A program made the translations under genes and the position numbers. DNA of 64,000 nucleotides from Novosphingobium pentaromativorans US6-1 (lineage in GTDB: Bacteria; Pseudomonadota; Alphaproteobacteria; Sphingomonadales; Sphingomonadaceae). The notes beneath the pieces were generated by a model. It had not been told where the DNA came from and did no database searches. It was given only the letters and a program-made list of their open reading frames with translations. This document shows, one piece after another, positions 51,839 to 59,358 of the stretch. The stretch's first letter is position 1, and every line of letters starts with the position of its first letter. The stretch spans positions 3,762,501 to 3,826,500 of the forward strand of contig NZ_CP009291.1 in the NCBI RefSeq assembly GCF_000767465.1, read 5' to 3'.

Positions 51839-52386
51839 GTAAACAACGCCTCCCGAAGTGCTTCGGAGCCACGCATCATCATAAGTCGATAATCGATGTC
51901 AGCGCGCTCGATGTGATCGAGTTCTTCGGTGACGGGTTCGGCCTCGGCCGCCTTGATCTTGTCCTGCTCACGCCTGAGCCGCAGACGGGCGCGATTGCGT
52001 TCCTGAGCAGCGGCCTTCACGGCAGCGTAGTCGGACATGGCGAGGGGCGTCATGTCGATCCCGACAGAAGGCCGCCAGCCAGTATCGGCAAGGAATGGCT
52101 CGCAATGCTCGGCATAAGCTCGCATTGCGTCCATGAGGGGGGCTAGGTTCGGAAATATGCGCTCATATGTCGGGATCTGTCTCACGCCATTGATGACGCT
52201 GGAGTGGTCGCGACCGCCGACGAAAGCCCCGATCTCCGGGAAAGAGAAACCCTGGTCGCGAGAGACAGCGTAAACAGCGAAGCGGACCGCGATGTACTCG
52301 CGCTTGCGACTGGCGCCCCGGATGTGGTGCTCGCTGACGCCAGTCAGGCGCGAGGCGATCGTAATGATGTCAGCAACACGCGCCAT
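51835..52386 (-). CDS. DnaA domain-IV-like DNA-binding protein
   Basis: ATG 52386 (TGATG) gives 183 residues. The first 80 match the C-terminal DNA-binding domain of DnaA: VSEHHIRGASRKREYIAVRFAVYAV and the signature GGRDHSSVINGV. The ATPase domain is absent; the rest is helical. It could bind DnaA-box-like sites at the phage origin or compete with host DnaA. It lies near the initiator and GapR genes. Confidence 0.85.
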   Translation of the reverse strand: MARVADIITIASRLTGVSEHHIRGASRKREYIAVRFAVYAVSRDQGFSFPEIGAFVGGRDHSSVINGVRQIPTYERIFPNLAPLMDAMRAYAEHCEPFLADTGWRPSVGIDMTPLAMSDYAAVKAAAQERNRARLRLRREQDKIKAAEAEPVTEELDHIERADIDYRLMMMRGSEALREALFT

Positions 52387-52568
52387 CAGATCGCCTCCCA
52401 ATCGATTGGAGGTAGGTCATGACCCTTGCCCCGCAGGTCAGCGCGGATCTTGTTCGTCATGTCTCGAACGAGCGCGCGGCTCTTGTCGTGGCGCACCTGC
52501 CCAAGAGCCCGGCCAGCTTCACTTGCACTGGCCCGAACAGGTTCACGCCTTCGGAAGATGCTGAACAT
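52386..52568 (-). CDS. Hypothetical small basic protein (60 aa)
   Basis: Starts at ATG 52568 (TAATG) and ends in the next start. Arg-rich (FSIFRRREPVRASASEAGR). Function unknown. Confidence 0.55.
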   Translation of the reverse strand: MFSIFRRREPVRASASEAGRALGQVRHDKSRALVRDMTNKIRADLRGKGHDLPPIDWEAI

Positions 52569-52828
52569 TATGATGAAACTCCAAGCGGGAGGTCCAACTG
52601 CATTCCGAGAGCGCCACAGTAGGTATCCAGGAGTGCGTCCATCTCCCGGCGCGCATCATCCTGCATCTTGCGCAGTTTGATCACCTTTCGCACGATCTTC
52701 GGATCGTATCCGACCGCTTTCATCTCCGCGAAAACGTCTCGGATATCCTCTCCGATTCCCTTTCGCTCTTCTTCGAGTCGCTCCACCCGTTCGACGAGCA
52801 GCTTCAAGCGTTCATCGATGTTGCTCAT
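52568..52828 (-). CDS. GapR-like nucleoid-associated protein (DUF2312)
   Basis: The 86-residue protein fits DUF2312/GapR closely: ERLKLLVERVERLEEERKGI, then EDIRDVFAEMKAVGYDPKIV and a C-terminal LRKMQDDARREMDALLDTY. GapR of Caulobacter binds overtwisted AT-rich DNA ahead of polymerases and supports replication. A phage copy may aid phage replication or alter host chromosome control. Confidence 0.9.
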   Translation of the reverse strand: MSNIDERLKLLVERVERLEEERKGIGEDIRDVFAEMKAVGYDPKIVRKVIKLRKMQDDARREMDALLDTYCGALGMQLDLPLGVSS

Positions 52829-53283
52829 GCCACCGCCCTGAGCCGTATGGCCCGGTTGCGTAGTTCCTCACGCTCGCATGGTGAAAGCTCACGACCAGCA
52901 GGGCTATCGACGTGATGCGCCTTGCCCTTCGCTTCAAGGAAGCTGCGAGCCTCGTCCTCGATGTCGTCGTAGTCGAGGCCATCGGGCTTGTGGAATGCGA
53001 CCTGGCCGACCGGTGCAAGCCACTCCGAGGTGAACTCCGGCCCGAGGAACGACATGAGGGAAAGCATTGCGCCCATGTCGAGCGGTCGGTGGTCGGGGTG
53101 GCCGGAACGATAGGACCGGAAGCAGTCGATACGGCGATGCGAAATGCCGGTCGCTCGCTCTACCTGCTTGGAGGTGTAGCGGCGCCCGCGGCCGACGAAC
53201 AGGTTCAACGCCGAGGCGAACGCGTTCTCAGATTGTTCGCGGGAGAAAAGCGGAGACAAATCCGCTGAGTGGTTCTCAGTCAT
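52825..53283 (-). CDS. Putative phage regulator in the CII position
   Basis: ATG 53283 gives 152 residues with a likely helix-turn-helix (GRRYTSKQVERATGISHRRIDCF) and a following helical region (MGAMLSLMSFLGPEFTSEWLA). It is the first gene after the terminator behind the Cro-like operon, the place of cII in lambda. Its role as activator or repressor is inferred from position and HTH only. Confidence 0.65.
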   Translation of the reverse strand: MTENHSADLSPLFSREQSENAFASALNLFVGRGRRYTSKQVERATGISHRRIDCFRSYRSGHPDHRPLDMGAMLSLMSFLGPEFTSEWLAPVGQVAFHKPDGLDYDDIEDEARSFLEAKGKAHHVDSPAGRELSPCEREELRNRAIRLRAVA

Positions 53284-53503
53284 GGGATACACCCCGATCA
53301 TGGAAAGGAGAAAAAACACCCGCGACGGTCTGAAAAGCAGGGCGGTTCACATTGCCGTGCACCGTCGCGGGCAGGTTGGCCGCTGCGAGGGGATTGCAGC
53401 GGTTCGGAGAAGTGTGGCCGGCACGACTTGTGACGCTACCGGCCTGCGACCCGCTGGGCGGGATTGTCTCAGTGATTTCGGAAAGGCCCCCCATTGCCTG
53501 CAT
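53276..53503 (-). CDS. Small ORF overlapping the early terminator (uncertain)
   Basis: A 75-codon frame (ATG 53503, AMGGLSEITETIPPSGSQ start, NRPAFQTVAGVFSPFHDRG near the end) runs through the whole intrinsic terminator and overlaps the following gene start. Translation through the hairpin could affect termination. Composition is plausible, but no family is recognised and the Shine-Dalgarno is weak; it may be noncoding. Confidence 0.35.
   Translation of the reverse strand: MQAMGGLSEITETIPPSGSQAGSVTSRAGHTSPNRCNPLAAANLPATVHGNVNRPAFQTVAGVFSPFHDRGVSHD
53311..53371 (-). terminator. Intrinsic terminator in the early leftward operon (tR1-like)
   Basis: Perfect 11-bp stem (CCCGCGACGGT, 53319-53329, with ACCGTCGCGGG, 53361-53371) and a 31-nt loop, followed on the minus strand by TGTTTTTTC. 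It separates Cro and two small genes from the replication genes, as tR1 does in lambda. Early and late expression beyond it would need antitermination or a second promoter. Confidence 0.82.
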
Positions 53504-53506
53504 GGA

Positions 53507-53593
53507 TCAGGACGCGCCTTTGAGCGCGAAGTATACTGCAGCCCCAGCGAGGCAGAGCATGATGACGCAGAAGGCGAAGGTGAGGTCGGACAT
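53507..53593 (-). CDS. Tiny membrane protein (28 aa)
   Basis: ATG 53593 follows a strong GGGAGG seven bases upstream. The product is one hydrophobic helix (MSDLTFAFCVIMLCLAGAAV, ending ALKGAS). It lies in the immediate-early operon after Cro. It might act at the membrane as a small regulator or exclusion peptide; no family recognised. Confidence 0.6.
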   Translation of the reverse strand: MSDLTFAFCVIMLCLAGAAVYFALKGAS

Positions 53594-53596
53594 CGG

Positions 53597-53731
53597 TCAG
53601 CCTCCCAAGCCTTCGTCGAGATCGATCGGACCACGAATGGCCTTGCCGATCAAAATCCCCAGCCCGAAGGCGAAGGTCAGCCAACTAAGGCCGATGCCGG
53701 TCGCGATGGCGATGCTCTGGGCGGCGGTCAT
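53597..53731 (-). CDS. Small membrane protein (44 aa)
   Basis: ATG 53731 overlaps the Cro-like stop (ATGA). One membrane helix (AAQSIAIATGIGLSWLTFAF and on) with a short acidic tail (GPIDLDEGLGG). Immediate-early position; function unknown. Confidence 0.6.
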   Translation of the reverse strand: MTAAQSIAIATGIGLSWLTFAFGLGILIGKAIRGPIDLDEGLGG

Positions 53732-53928
53732 GCTGCGGCCTTCGTGTCGCTGGCGTTGCGAACATGCGGCTCGATCTTGCGCAGGACATCCAACGTAGGA
53801 TTCCAGTCGTCTCGGTCGCATCCAAGTAGGGTGTTGCGGTGAAGGCCAGTCAGCCGTGCGAGCTTCGCCTTGGAGTTTCCGGGTGCCCCCAGCCACTCGC
53901 GAATGTCGATGATGAGGTTCTCAACCAT
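53728..53928 (-). CDS. Cro-like helix-turn-helix repressor
   Basis: The 66-residue protein contains a helix-turn-helix (SKAKLARLTGLHRNTLLGC) and a WNPTLDVLRKIEPHV helix, like phage Cro/YdaS-type regulators. It faces away from the S24 repressor across an 84-bp control region carrying two dyad operators. It should favour the lytic route by repressing the repressor promoter. Confidence 0.75.
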   Translation of the reverse strand: MVENLIIDIREWLGAPGNSKAKLARLTGLHRNTLLGCDRDDWNPTLDVLRKIEPHVRNASDTKAAA

Positions 53929-53938
53929 GGCCTCGACA

Positions 53939-53960
53939 AAAGCATATCAGAATATGCTTT
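53939..53960. promoter_or_regulatory. Operator OR-a between Cro-like and CI-like genes
   Basis: AAAGCATAT-CAGA-ATATGCTTT is a perfect 9+9 dyad with a 4-bp spacer, just before the Cro-like start. TTGCAA at 53959-53964 and TTTTGT on its other side could be -35 and -10 of the leftward promoter, with the operator filling the 17-bp spacer. Confidence 0.75.
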
Positions 53961-53973
53961 GCAAGGACAGAAT

Positions 53974-53989
53974 GCATACCGCAATATGC
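53974..53989. promoter_or_regulatory. Operator OR-b
   Basis: GCATAC-CGCA-ATATGC has the same 6+6 dyad plan as OR-a with one mismatch. Its centre is 32 bp from that of OR-a, about three helical turns. It lies in the presumed repressor promoter, 24 bases before the CI-like ATG. Confidence 0.65.
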
Positions 53990-54012
53990 GATCGTATTGC
54001 TACTCGCGACGA

Positions 54013-54681
54013 ATGGAAAAGACGCCGGACGAAAGACGCGCTATCCTGCGCAAATATATTTCGGACAACCGACTGAAGGTCGCGCCGTGGGCGAAGTCTG
54101 CAGGTGTCGATAAGAATTCGATCTACAATTTCCTGAATGGTCATAGCCAAGCGCTCGATCCAATGACCTACGCTAAGCTTGCCAGGGCATCTCGCGTGCC
54201 CTCATGGAAGCTTTCGGGCGAGACGCCGGAGCCGCCGTCGCCAACGGCAATTTGGGTTATTGGGAAGGTGCAGGCAGGGGTTTTCGTAGACGCCGTGGAA
54301 TGGGATCAATCCGACTGGTACGCGATCGACGTCCCCGTGCCTCCGCGCTTTCGGTCGAAGGCAAAAGCGCTGCTGGTAGCAGGCTCATCCATGGACCTGG
54401 AGTACAAGGAAGGTTCGATCGTGATTTGGGTGGATATGCTCGACTTCCGTCCGCCCCAGCACGGCGATCACGTGATTGCGTTCGCCTATGACCATCATCG
54501 CGAGGTTGAAGCCACTGTGAAGGAGCTTCGCATCAGCGAAGATGGCAAGCGCTGGCTTTGGCCCCGCAGTTCAAAGCCTGAATTTCAGGCGCCGATCTGT
54601 GTCGATGATCTTCCGCCTGACATTATTGATGTCGAGGTGAAAGGGATTGTCATCGGTGATTACCGCCCCCGCGTGAACTGA
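54013..54681 (+). CDS. S24 (LexA/CI-like) phage repressor
   Basis: ATG 54013 gives 222 residues; a longer open frame upstream runs through the operators and is unlikely. The N-terminus has an HTH (LKVAPWAKSAGVDKNSIYNFLNG, about residues 21-43). The C-terminus is an S24 autoprotease: cleavage-type Ala-Gly in KVQAGVF, nucleophile Ser126 before Met in GSSMDL, and Lys170 in ATVKEL. It should keep the prophage silent by binding the GCAYAT-N4-ATRTGC operators and self-cleave on SOS induction. No strong Shine-Dalgarno is seen; translation from a short or leaderless transcript is possible. Confidence 0.85.
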   Translation: MEKTPDERRAILRKYISDNRLKVAPWAKSAGVDKNSIYNFLNGHSQALDPMTYAKLARASRVPSWKLSGETPEPPSPTAIWVIGKVQAGVFVDAVEWDQSDWYAIDVPVPPRFRSKAKALLVAGSSMDLEYKEGSIVIWVDMLDFRPPQHGDHVIAFAYDHHREVEATVKELRISEDGKRWLWPRSSKPEFQAPICVDDLPPDIIDVEVKGIVIGDYRPRVN

Positions 54682-55118
54682 ATTTCGTGAAAAATTCGAA
54701 TGACCCGAGTACCCTTTGGTGGATTCTCTGGTGAGCTGGTGAGAAACAGGCATAGGGCAAGATAGCCCTGCCGTAGCAGAAGCTATCCCGCACCTGTTTG
54801 AAGCTGTCGTACCCTTCGGAGCCATCCCCCGGAGCCGCTGTATGCTTCACAGGCCCGAACGTAGCTCGCCAGCTCGTCGGTCGGTCGTTTCTTCACGGAG
54901 GCAGCTTTCGCTGTGCGTTCCTCCGGCGTGGCTTGGGCATCGACCTTTCGGGCTACCCTTCTTGCGCATCCACGCGCCCCGGCATACAAGTCTCGCGTCG
55001 TAGCCGCCGGTCATCGCAACCCTAGCTACGCGCACGCCCCAGATCCGCAGCAACGGGTCTGGGGCAACTTGTTTCTGCACATCCCTACACCTCAGCACAA
55101 GTTGCGCGTCAGGTTTAT
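54682..55118. other. Noncoding region downstream of the repressor, with a possible terminator
   Basis: No frame here has convincing composition, start and context; short frames on both strands look random. The clearest structure is at 55036-55065: GCCCCAGATCC pairs with GGGTCTGGGGC (one G-T pair) around an 8-nt loop, followed by AACTTGTTTCTG, a possible plus-strand terminator for the repressor transcript. A small early regulator RNA or gene cannot be excluded. Confidence 0.4.
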
Positions 55119-55134
55119 GCACATCCTGATGTGC
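55119..55134. promoter_or_regulatory. Operator OL-a
   Basis: GCACAT-CCTG-ATGTGC is a perfect 6+6 dyad with 4-bp spacer, a variant of GCATAT-N4-ATATGC with C/G at the fourth position. Confidence 0.55.
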
Positions 55135-55163
55135 TGATCGTGATTCGGCCCAGCGCAAGAGCA

Positions 55164-55185
55164 AAAGCATATTGAGATGTGCTTT
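55164..55185. promoter_or_regulatory. Operator OL-b
   Basis: AAAGCATAT-TGAG-ATGTGCTTT has the OR-a left arm and the OL-a right arm, with one mismatch, and the flanking AAA/TTT of OR-a. Confidence 0.7.
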
Positions 55186-55197
55186 TTCTCTTGCGCG

Positions 55198-55213
55198 GCA
55201 TATCAGGATATGC
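55198..55213. promoter_or_regulatory. Operator OL-c in the rightward early promoter
   Basis: GCATAT-CAGG-ATATGC is a perfect dyad 31 bp from OL-b. TTGCGC (55192-55197) before it and TTTTTA after it mirror the arrangement around OR-a, so it probably covers the rightward early promoter. Confidence 0.7.
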
Positions 55214-55281
55214 TTTTTAGAACTCCATCAGCCCGACGGTGAGCCGCAAGCGCAGACCCCGAAGGCTTCAGGCATCACGCC

Positions 55282-55560
55282 ATGGAGGTTTCCTTGCAAA
55301 TCACCACGATAACCGCAGAGAAGTCCGCAGACGCGCACCTTCCTGCCACCTTCTTCCCGCCCTATGCGGTCAATGCGCTCCGTGAAGCGCTGACCGAGGC
55401 GGAATACATCGTCGCCAAGGACAATGACCTGGCTGTCGAGCAGCGTGCCGGTTTCGTGATCGAGCGCTGCGAGTACGCGATCTGCCGTCTCCGTGACGCG
55501 CTGGATCGCGCTGACGGCAGGGCTTGGATTGCCGCGCAGTTGGCGGGGAGGGCGCAGTAA
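55282..55560 (+). CDS. Hypothetical early protein (92 aa)
   Basis: First gene of the rightward early operon, 68 bases after OL-c. A helical, acidic protein (YAVNALREALTEAEYIVAKD, EQRAGFVIERCEYAI). No family recognised. Its stop overlaps the next start (TAATG). Confidence 0.65.
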   Translation: MEVSLQITTITAEKSADAHLPATFFPPYAVNALREALTEAEYIVAKDNDLAVEQRAGFVIERCEYAICRLRDALDRADGRAWIAAQLAGRAQ

Positions 55561-55904
55561 TGCCCGGCACCCGTCAAACCGCGCGGCTGTTGAATGCCAG
55601 TGCATCCGATCTGCACTTCGCTCTCGGCAAGTCGCTGTCTCAAGGTCAGCACACGTTCCACGCAGGCGATCACAACTATGACGCCGATGTGCGGCGCTTC
55701 GACGGTCTGGCACTCGAATGCACGGTGCGTCGGATCAATGTGCCGGAGGTTCCCGCCAGCGCAGCCGCGATTGATGCTGACTGGCTCGAAACCGAGCGCC
55801 TTCTCGACGAAGTCTTCCGCGAGTTCCGGCCGCTTCTCGCCACTGGAAATCAGGCTCACAAGGCTGCTTACCGCGCAGCGTGCCGGAAGGTCATAGACCG
55901 ATGA
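55560..55904 (+). CDS. Hypothetical early protein (114 aa)
   Basis: ATG 55560 (TAATG) is preferred; an upstream extension overlaps the previous gene. The protein has a helical C-terminal half (AIDADWLETERLLDEVFREF). No recognised family. Confidence 0.6.
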   Translation: MPGTRQTARLLNASASDLHFALGKSLSQGQHTFHAGDHNYDADVRRFDGLALECTVRRINVPEVPASAAAIDADWLETERLLDEVFREFRPLLATGNQAHKAAYRAACRKVIDR

Positions 55905-56083
55905 ACCGCACGCTCTCCGGCAAGCCCGCCATGCGCGAGGCCCGTCGCCAGCACGTCCATGGGCCGCTGCAAGCGCTCAACGACGATAACCTCTGGCGTT
56001 CCATCTACTCCGGCTTGGTCTGGTCGAACGCTGCCATGTGGGGCGTTGCCGCTGTGATCGCCGCTTTCGTCATTTCTCACTGA
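55901..56083 (+). CDS. Small membrane protein (60 aa)
   Basis: ATG 55901 (ATGA). A basic N-terminus and one C-terminal membrane helix (SNAAMWGVAAVIAAFVISH). Early operon; function unknown. Confidence 0.6.
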   Translation: MNRTLSGKPAMREARRQHVHGPLQALNDDNLWRSIYSGLVWSNAAMWGVAAVIAAFVISH

Positions 56084-56123
56084 GGGAGCCGGGAGCGGCC
56101 AACAACCGCCCCGGTCAGTTTCC

Positions 56124-56873
56124 ATGAATGCTCAGACCCCAATCGAAGCTGCGACTGACGCTAACGTGCCGGCTGTCTACATGGCGATTTCGAACGTCAT
56201 GGAGCAAATGTCCAAGGAAGGCATCGGCAAGGGCCGGCGCAACACGCAGCAGGGCTACAACTTCCGCGGCATCGACGACGTGTATAACACGCTCTGCGGC
56301 GTCCTGGCTTCGAACCGCCTGATGATGCTCCCGTTTATGGTCAATATGGTGCGGGAGGAACGTCCGACGCAGAAGGGCGGCGTCCTCAATTACACGATCC
56401 TGACTGTCGACTTCAAACTCGTGTCGGCTCTGGATGGATCGAGCGACACTGTGCGCATGGTCGGTGAGGCCATGGATAGCGCCGACAAGAGCAGCAACAA
56501 GGCTCAATCGGCAGCGATGAAGTACGCTGCACTTCAAGTATTCATGATCCCGACGGAGGGCGACAACGACGCAGACGCGACCACGCATGAGGTCGCTCCA
56601 CGCAGGCAGCGCCAAGATGCGCCGGAGCGCATCAGCCCGGCTCAATGGTCGCGGGTTATCTCGTTGCTCGAAAGCACCAATTCGAGCGCCGACGCCATAC
56701 TCAAGCACTTCAAGGTCAAAGACTTGAAGCACCTGACCGCCCCCCAGGCGATCAAGGCCATCAACCAGCTCGAAGACAAGCTCGCCGACATGGCGAAGGA
56801 AGAAACCAACCGCGCCGGTCAAACCGACGGCGGTGGCTTCGACGACATCAACGACAGCGACATCCCATTCTGA
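56124..56873 (+). CDS. ERF-family single-strand annealing protein
   Basis: The 249-residue protein has the ERF pattern: IGKGRRNTQQGYNFRGIDDV, a beta-strand set, and SSNKAQSAAMKYAALQVFMI. It anneals single strands in phage recombination. The C-terminus is GGFDDINDSDIPF, an acidic tip ending in Ile-Pro-Phe like the protein-binding tail of SSB. A nearby SSB gene supports joint action. Confidence 0.88.
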   Translation: MNAQTPIEAATDANVPAVYMAISNVMEQMSKEGIGKGRRNTQQGYNFRGIDDVYNTLCGVLASNRLMMLPFMVNMVREERPTQKGGVLNYTILTVDFKLVSALDGSSDTVRMVGEAMDSADKSSNKAQSAAMKYAALQVFMIPTEGDNDADATTHEVAPRRQRQDAPERISPAQWSRVISLLESTNSSADAILKHFKVKDLKHLTAPQAIKAINQLEDKLADMAKEETNRAGQTDGGGFDDINDSDIPF

Positions 56874-56884
56874 GGAGCCCCATC

Positions 56885-57868
56885 ATGTTGACCCATTACA
56901 ACTCAAGCAGCGGCCCGAAGGAAATCGCCAAAATGCCGCTGTCCTACGCCAAGAATGCGCGCAACAAGCTGCAGCGCAATGAACCGGAACGCGCCGACGA
57001 AATCGAGGCGCTGACCGCTCACGTCGACAAGCTCGAAGCCGAGGCCACTGAGAAGGCACTGGCCGGCGAGGCTCCTGTGCGCGACGGCCCGGCCCCCAAG
57101 GGTGACAACGGCGGCCCTGATCTGGATGAGCCAGCGCCTCTTCTCAAGGGCCGCGCTGCCATCGATGCACATGTCGATGACCTGCTGTCCGAGGCCTCGA
57201 ACTGGGCCGACGGCTTTGTCATCGCCAATCAAGATCAAGCCGATGCTGTGGGGCGCCTCATGCGCCAGCTGCAGCAAGCCGCCAAGCTGGTGGACGATGC
57301 CGCCGCCGAGGAAAAGAAACCGCACAACGACGCTATTGCCGAAATTGCGACCTGGCAGAACGGCTATACGTCGAAGGGCAAGAAGACCATTGCCGATGGC
57401 AAGCTGACGAAGGCCATTCTCGCGACCGGCAACATGTCGACGGCATGGCTCAACAAGCTGGACGATGAACGCCGCCAGCGTGAACAGGAGGCCGCAGCCG
57501 CCGCTGCCAAAGCGGCACAAGAGGCAATCTCGGCCCGCGAAGAGGCGAAGACCTCCACCGATCTGGCCGAAATGGAAAAGGCCGACGACCTGCTCGCCGG
57601 TGCAGAAGCCCTGATCAAGCAGGCCAAGGGCGTCAGCAAGGAGCGAGTGTCGGCAGGAGGAGGGGAGGGCGTCCGCGCGCTCGGCCTGCGCTCCACATGG
57701 CATGCCGAGATCACCGACCAGAAGGCCGCTCTCCTGCACTACCTCAAGGCGCAGCCCGAGGCCTTCCAGTCGCTCATCCAGGAGCTGGCCGAGCGTGACG
57801 CCCGCAATGAGGCCACTCGCCGCACCATCCCCGGCGTGAAGTTCATCGAAACCAAGAGGGCCGCATAA
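56885..57868 (+). CDS. Hypothetical phage coiled-coil protein (327 aa)
   Basis: ATG 56885 gives 327 residues; an upstream open frame overlaps ERF and is not used. The protein is helical with an Ala/Glu/Lys-rich middle (REQEAAAAAAKAAQEAISAR) and a structured end (GLRSTWHAEITDQKAALLHY). Such proteins commonly lie between ERF or RecT and SSB in phages and probably help recombination. Function unproven. Confidence 0.7.
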   Translation: MLTHYNSSSGPKEIAKMPLSYAKNARNKLQRNEPERADEIEALTAHVDKLEAEATEKALAGEAPVRDGPAPKGDNGGPDLDEPAPLLKGRAAIDAHVDDLLSEASNWADGFVIANQDQADAVGRLMRQLQQAAKLVDDAAAEEKKPHNDAIAEIATWQNGYTSKGKKTIADGKLTKAILATGNMSTAWLNKLDDERRQREQEAAAAAAKAAQEAISAREEAKTSTDLAEMEKADDLLAGAEALIKQAKGVSKERVSAGGGEGVRALGLRSTWHAEITDQKAALLHYLKAQPEAFQSLIQELAERDARNEATRRTIPGVKFIETKRAA

Positions 57869-58203
57869 TGTCCGAGATCAAGTTCGCCCGTAATTATGGA
57901 CTCGCCCCTGCCGCGCCGTTCTGGCTCGTCTGGAATGAAGACGGCTTCGCTCCTCGCTTCAAGCACCCGAACCTTGCGTCGGCGGAATGCGAGGCCGCGC
58001 GCCTGGCTTCCGAAAACCCCGGCACCGCGTTCCATGTGCTTGGCGTGCTCTCGACTATCACTACGAGCGCCGAGATCGTCGGAACCCGCTTCGACCCGAT
58101 GCGCGATCCCCCCGTGGCCATCGAGGACATTGCGCCACCGCCGCCGGAGGAAGCCTCCCCGGTACCGGCGTTCCTCGCCGATGATTGTGAGCAGCCATTC
58201 TGA
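57868..58203 (+). CDS. Hypothetical protein (111 aa)
   Basis: Coupled by TAATG. Core FWLVWNEDGFAPRFKHPN and a Pro-rich linker, ending ADDCEQPF, which faintly resembles the acidic tips of ERF and SSB. No family recognised. Confidence 0.6.
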   Translation: MSEIKFARNYGLAPAAPFWLVWNEDGFAPRFKHPNLASAECEAARLASENPGTAFHVLGVLSTITTSAEIVGTRFDPMRDPPVAIEDIAPPPPEEASPVPAFLADDCEQPF

Positions 58204-58421
58204 TGGCAAGCCCTCATCATCATCCCGATTGCCCGCGCTGCAAAGGGCAGGGCTTCTACCTTCGCCGCGAGGGGCGCGGATACTACCGTGACGGTAGCTT
58301 CGGCCACAACGATTGGCAGGATTGCGACTGCTATCCGCACATGCCGGTCGATCGCCTTCCCGCCGCCGTCGATCCGACGCCACGCGTAGACCTTAAGATT
58401 TTTGGAAGGACGTCAGCATAA
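58203..58421 (+). CDS. Small zinc-binding protein (72 aa)
   Basis: Coupled by [25 protein letters not shown] and DCDC supply Cys ligands of a DnaJ-type or rubredoxin-like zinc knuckle. Function unknown. Confidence 0.65.
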   Translation: MASPHHHPDCPRCKGQGFYLRREGRGYYRDGSFGHNDWQDCDCYPHMPVDRLPAAVDPTPRVDLKIFGRTSA

Positions 58422-59002
58422 TGGCCAGCGTCAACAAGGTAATCCTCGTCGGCAACCTCGGCGCTGACCCTGAGGTGAAGTCTTTCCAGAACGGTGGCCG
58501 CATCGCGTTGATGCGTATCGCGACCTCGGAAAGCTGGAAGGACCGCAACACTGGCGAGCGCCAGGAGCGGACCGAGTGGCACAGCATTTCGGTCCAGTCG
58601 GAAGGTCTGGTCGGAGTGGTCGAGCGGTACCTTCGCAAGGGATCGAAGATCTACGTCGAGGGCCAGCTCCGCACCCGCAAGTGGCAGGACCAGAACGGCA
58701 ATGACCGCTACTCGACCGAAGTCGTGCTTGCCGGTCCGCGCGCGGTGCTGGTCATGCTGGACGGCGCGCAGGGCAACGGCGGCGGCCGTGACGACTGGGG
58801 CGGCAATCAGCAGCGCCGCGGGACATCACGGGGGCACGGGCAGCGCGAAGGCGACCGCGAACTCTACAATTCCGCAAAGGGTGGCTGGCAAGACGATCAG
58901 TCCCGTGGAGGCGGTGGCCGCAACGACTGGGGCAACGACGGCGGTTTTGGCGACGACCTCGACGACGATATTCCATTCATCACTGATCGGAGCATCTGGT
59001 AA
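58421..59002 (+). CDS. ssb: Single-stranded DNA-binding protein
   Basis: The 193-residue protein has an OB fold ([56 protein letters not shown]) and a Gly/Asn-rich linker. The acidic tip DLDDDIPF is present but is followed by seven more residues (ITDRSIW), unusual since the Phe normally ends the chain. It protects single strands during replication and recombination. Confidence 0.93.
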   Translation: MASVNKVILVGNLGADPEVKSFQNGGRIALMRIATSESWKDRNTGERQERTEWHSISVQSEGLVGVVERYLRKGSKIYVEGQLRTRKWQDQNGNDRYSTEVVLAGPRAVLVMLDGAQGNGGGRDDWGGNQQRRGTSRGHGQREGDRELYNSAKGGWQDDQSRGGGGRNDWGNDGGFGDDLDDDIPFITDRSIW

Positions 59003-59358
59003 TGGCGCTCCCAGCCCGCATCGCGAAGCAGCGCAACCGGTCAGAGCGCTGGCGCTCACCGGCGCACTGTAACTTCGTCCGCTCACATCACTGCGTCGTC
59101 CCCGGCTGCGATAGCATGCCGATCGAGGTCGCCCACGTCCGTGGCGGTTCTGATGCGGGAATGGGACGCAAGCCGAGCGACTGGTTCACCGTAAGCCTCT
59201 GCAGGGATCATCATGCCGAGCAGCACCGCATCGGCGAAGGGCCCTTCGAGCGCCTCCACGGCATCGACTTTCACGCGCTGGCCGCCGAGTTCGCCACAGC
59301 GAGCCCGAAAGCAGCGGAAATCCGTATCGAACAGATGGAGCGCCGCAATGTCTGCTGA
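59002..59358 (+). CDS. HNH-like nuclease / DUF968-type recombination protein
   Basis: The 118-residue protein has CVVPGCDSMPIEVAHVRGG and LCRDHHAEQH, a Cys/His set typical of DUF968-like HNH phage proteins that act with Ninb/NinG-type recombination. Overlaps SSB by TAATG. Confidence 0.75.
   Translation: MALPARIAKQRNRSERWRSPAHCNFVRSHHCVVPGCDSMPIEVAHVRGGSDAGMGRKPSDWFTVSLCRDHHAEQHRIGEGPFERLHGIDFHALAAEFATASPKAAEIRIEQMERRNVC

Noticed and set aside
54783..55170. Small minus-strand frames downstream of the repressor as an N-like early gene
   Set aside because: Arg-rich by frame composition only; one starts inside an operator, no Shine-Dalgarno, no known motif.
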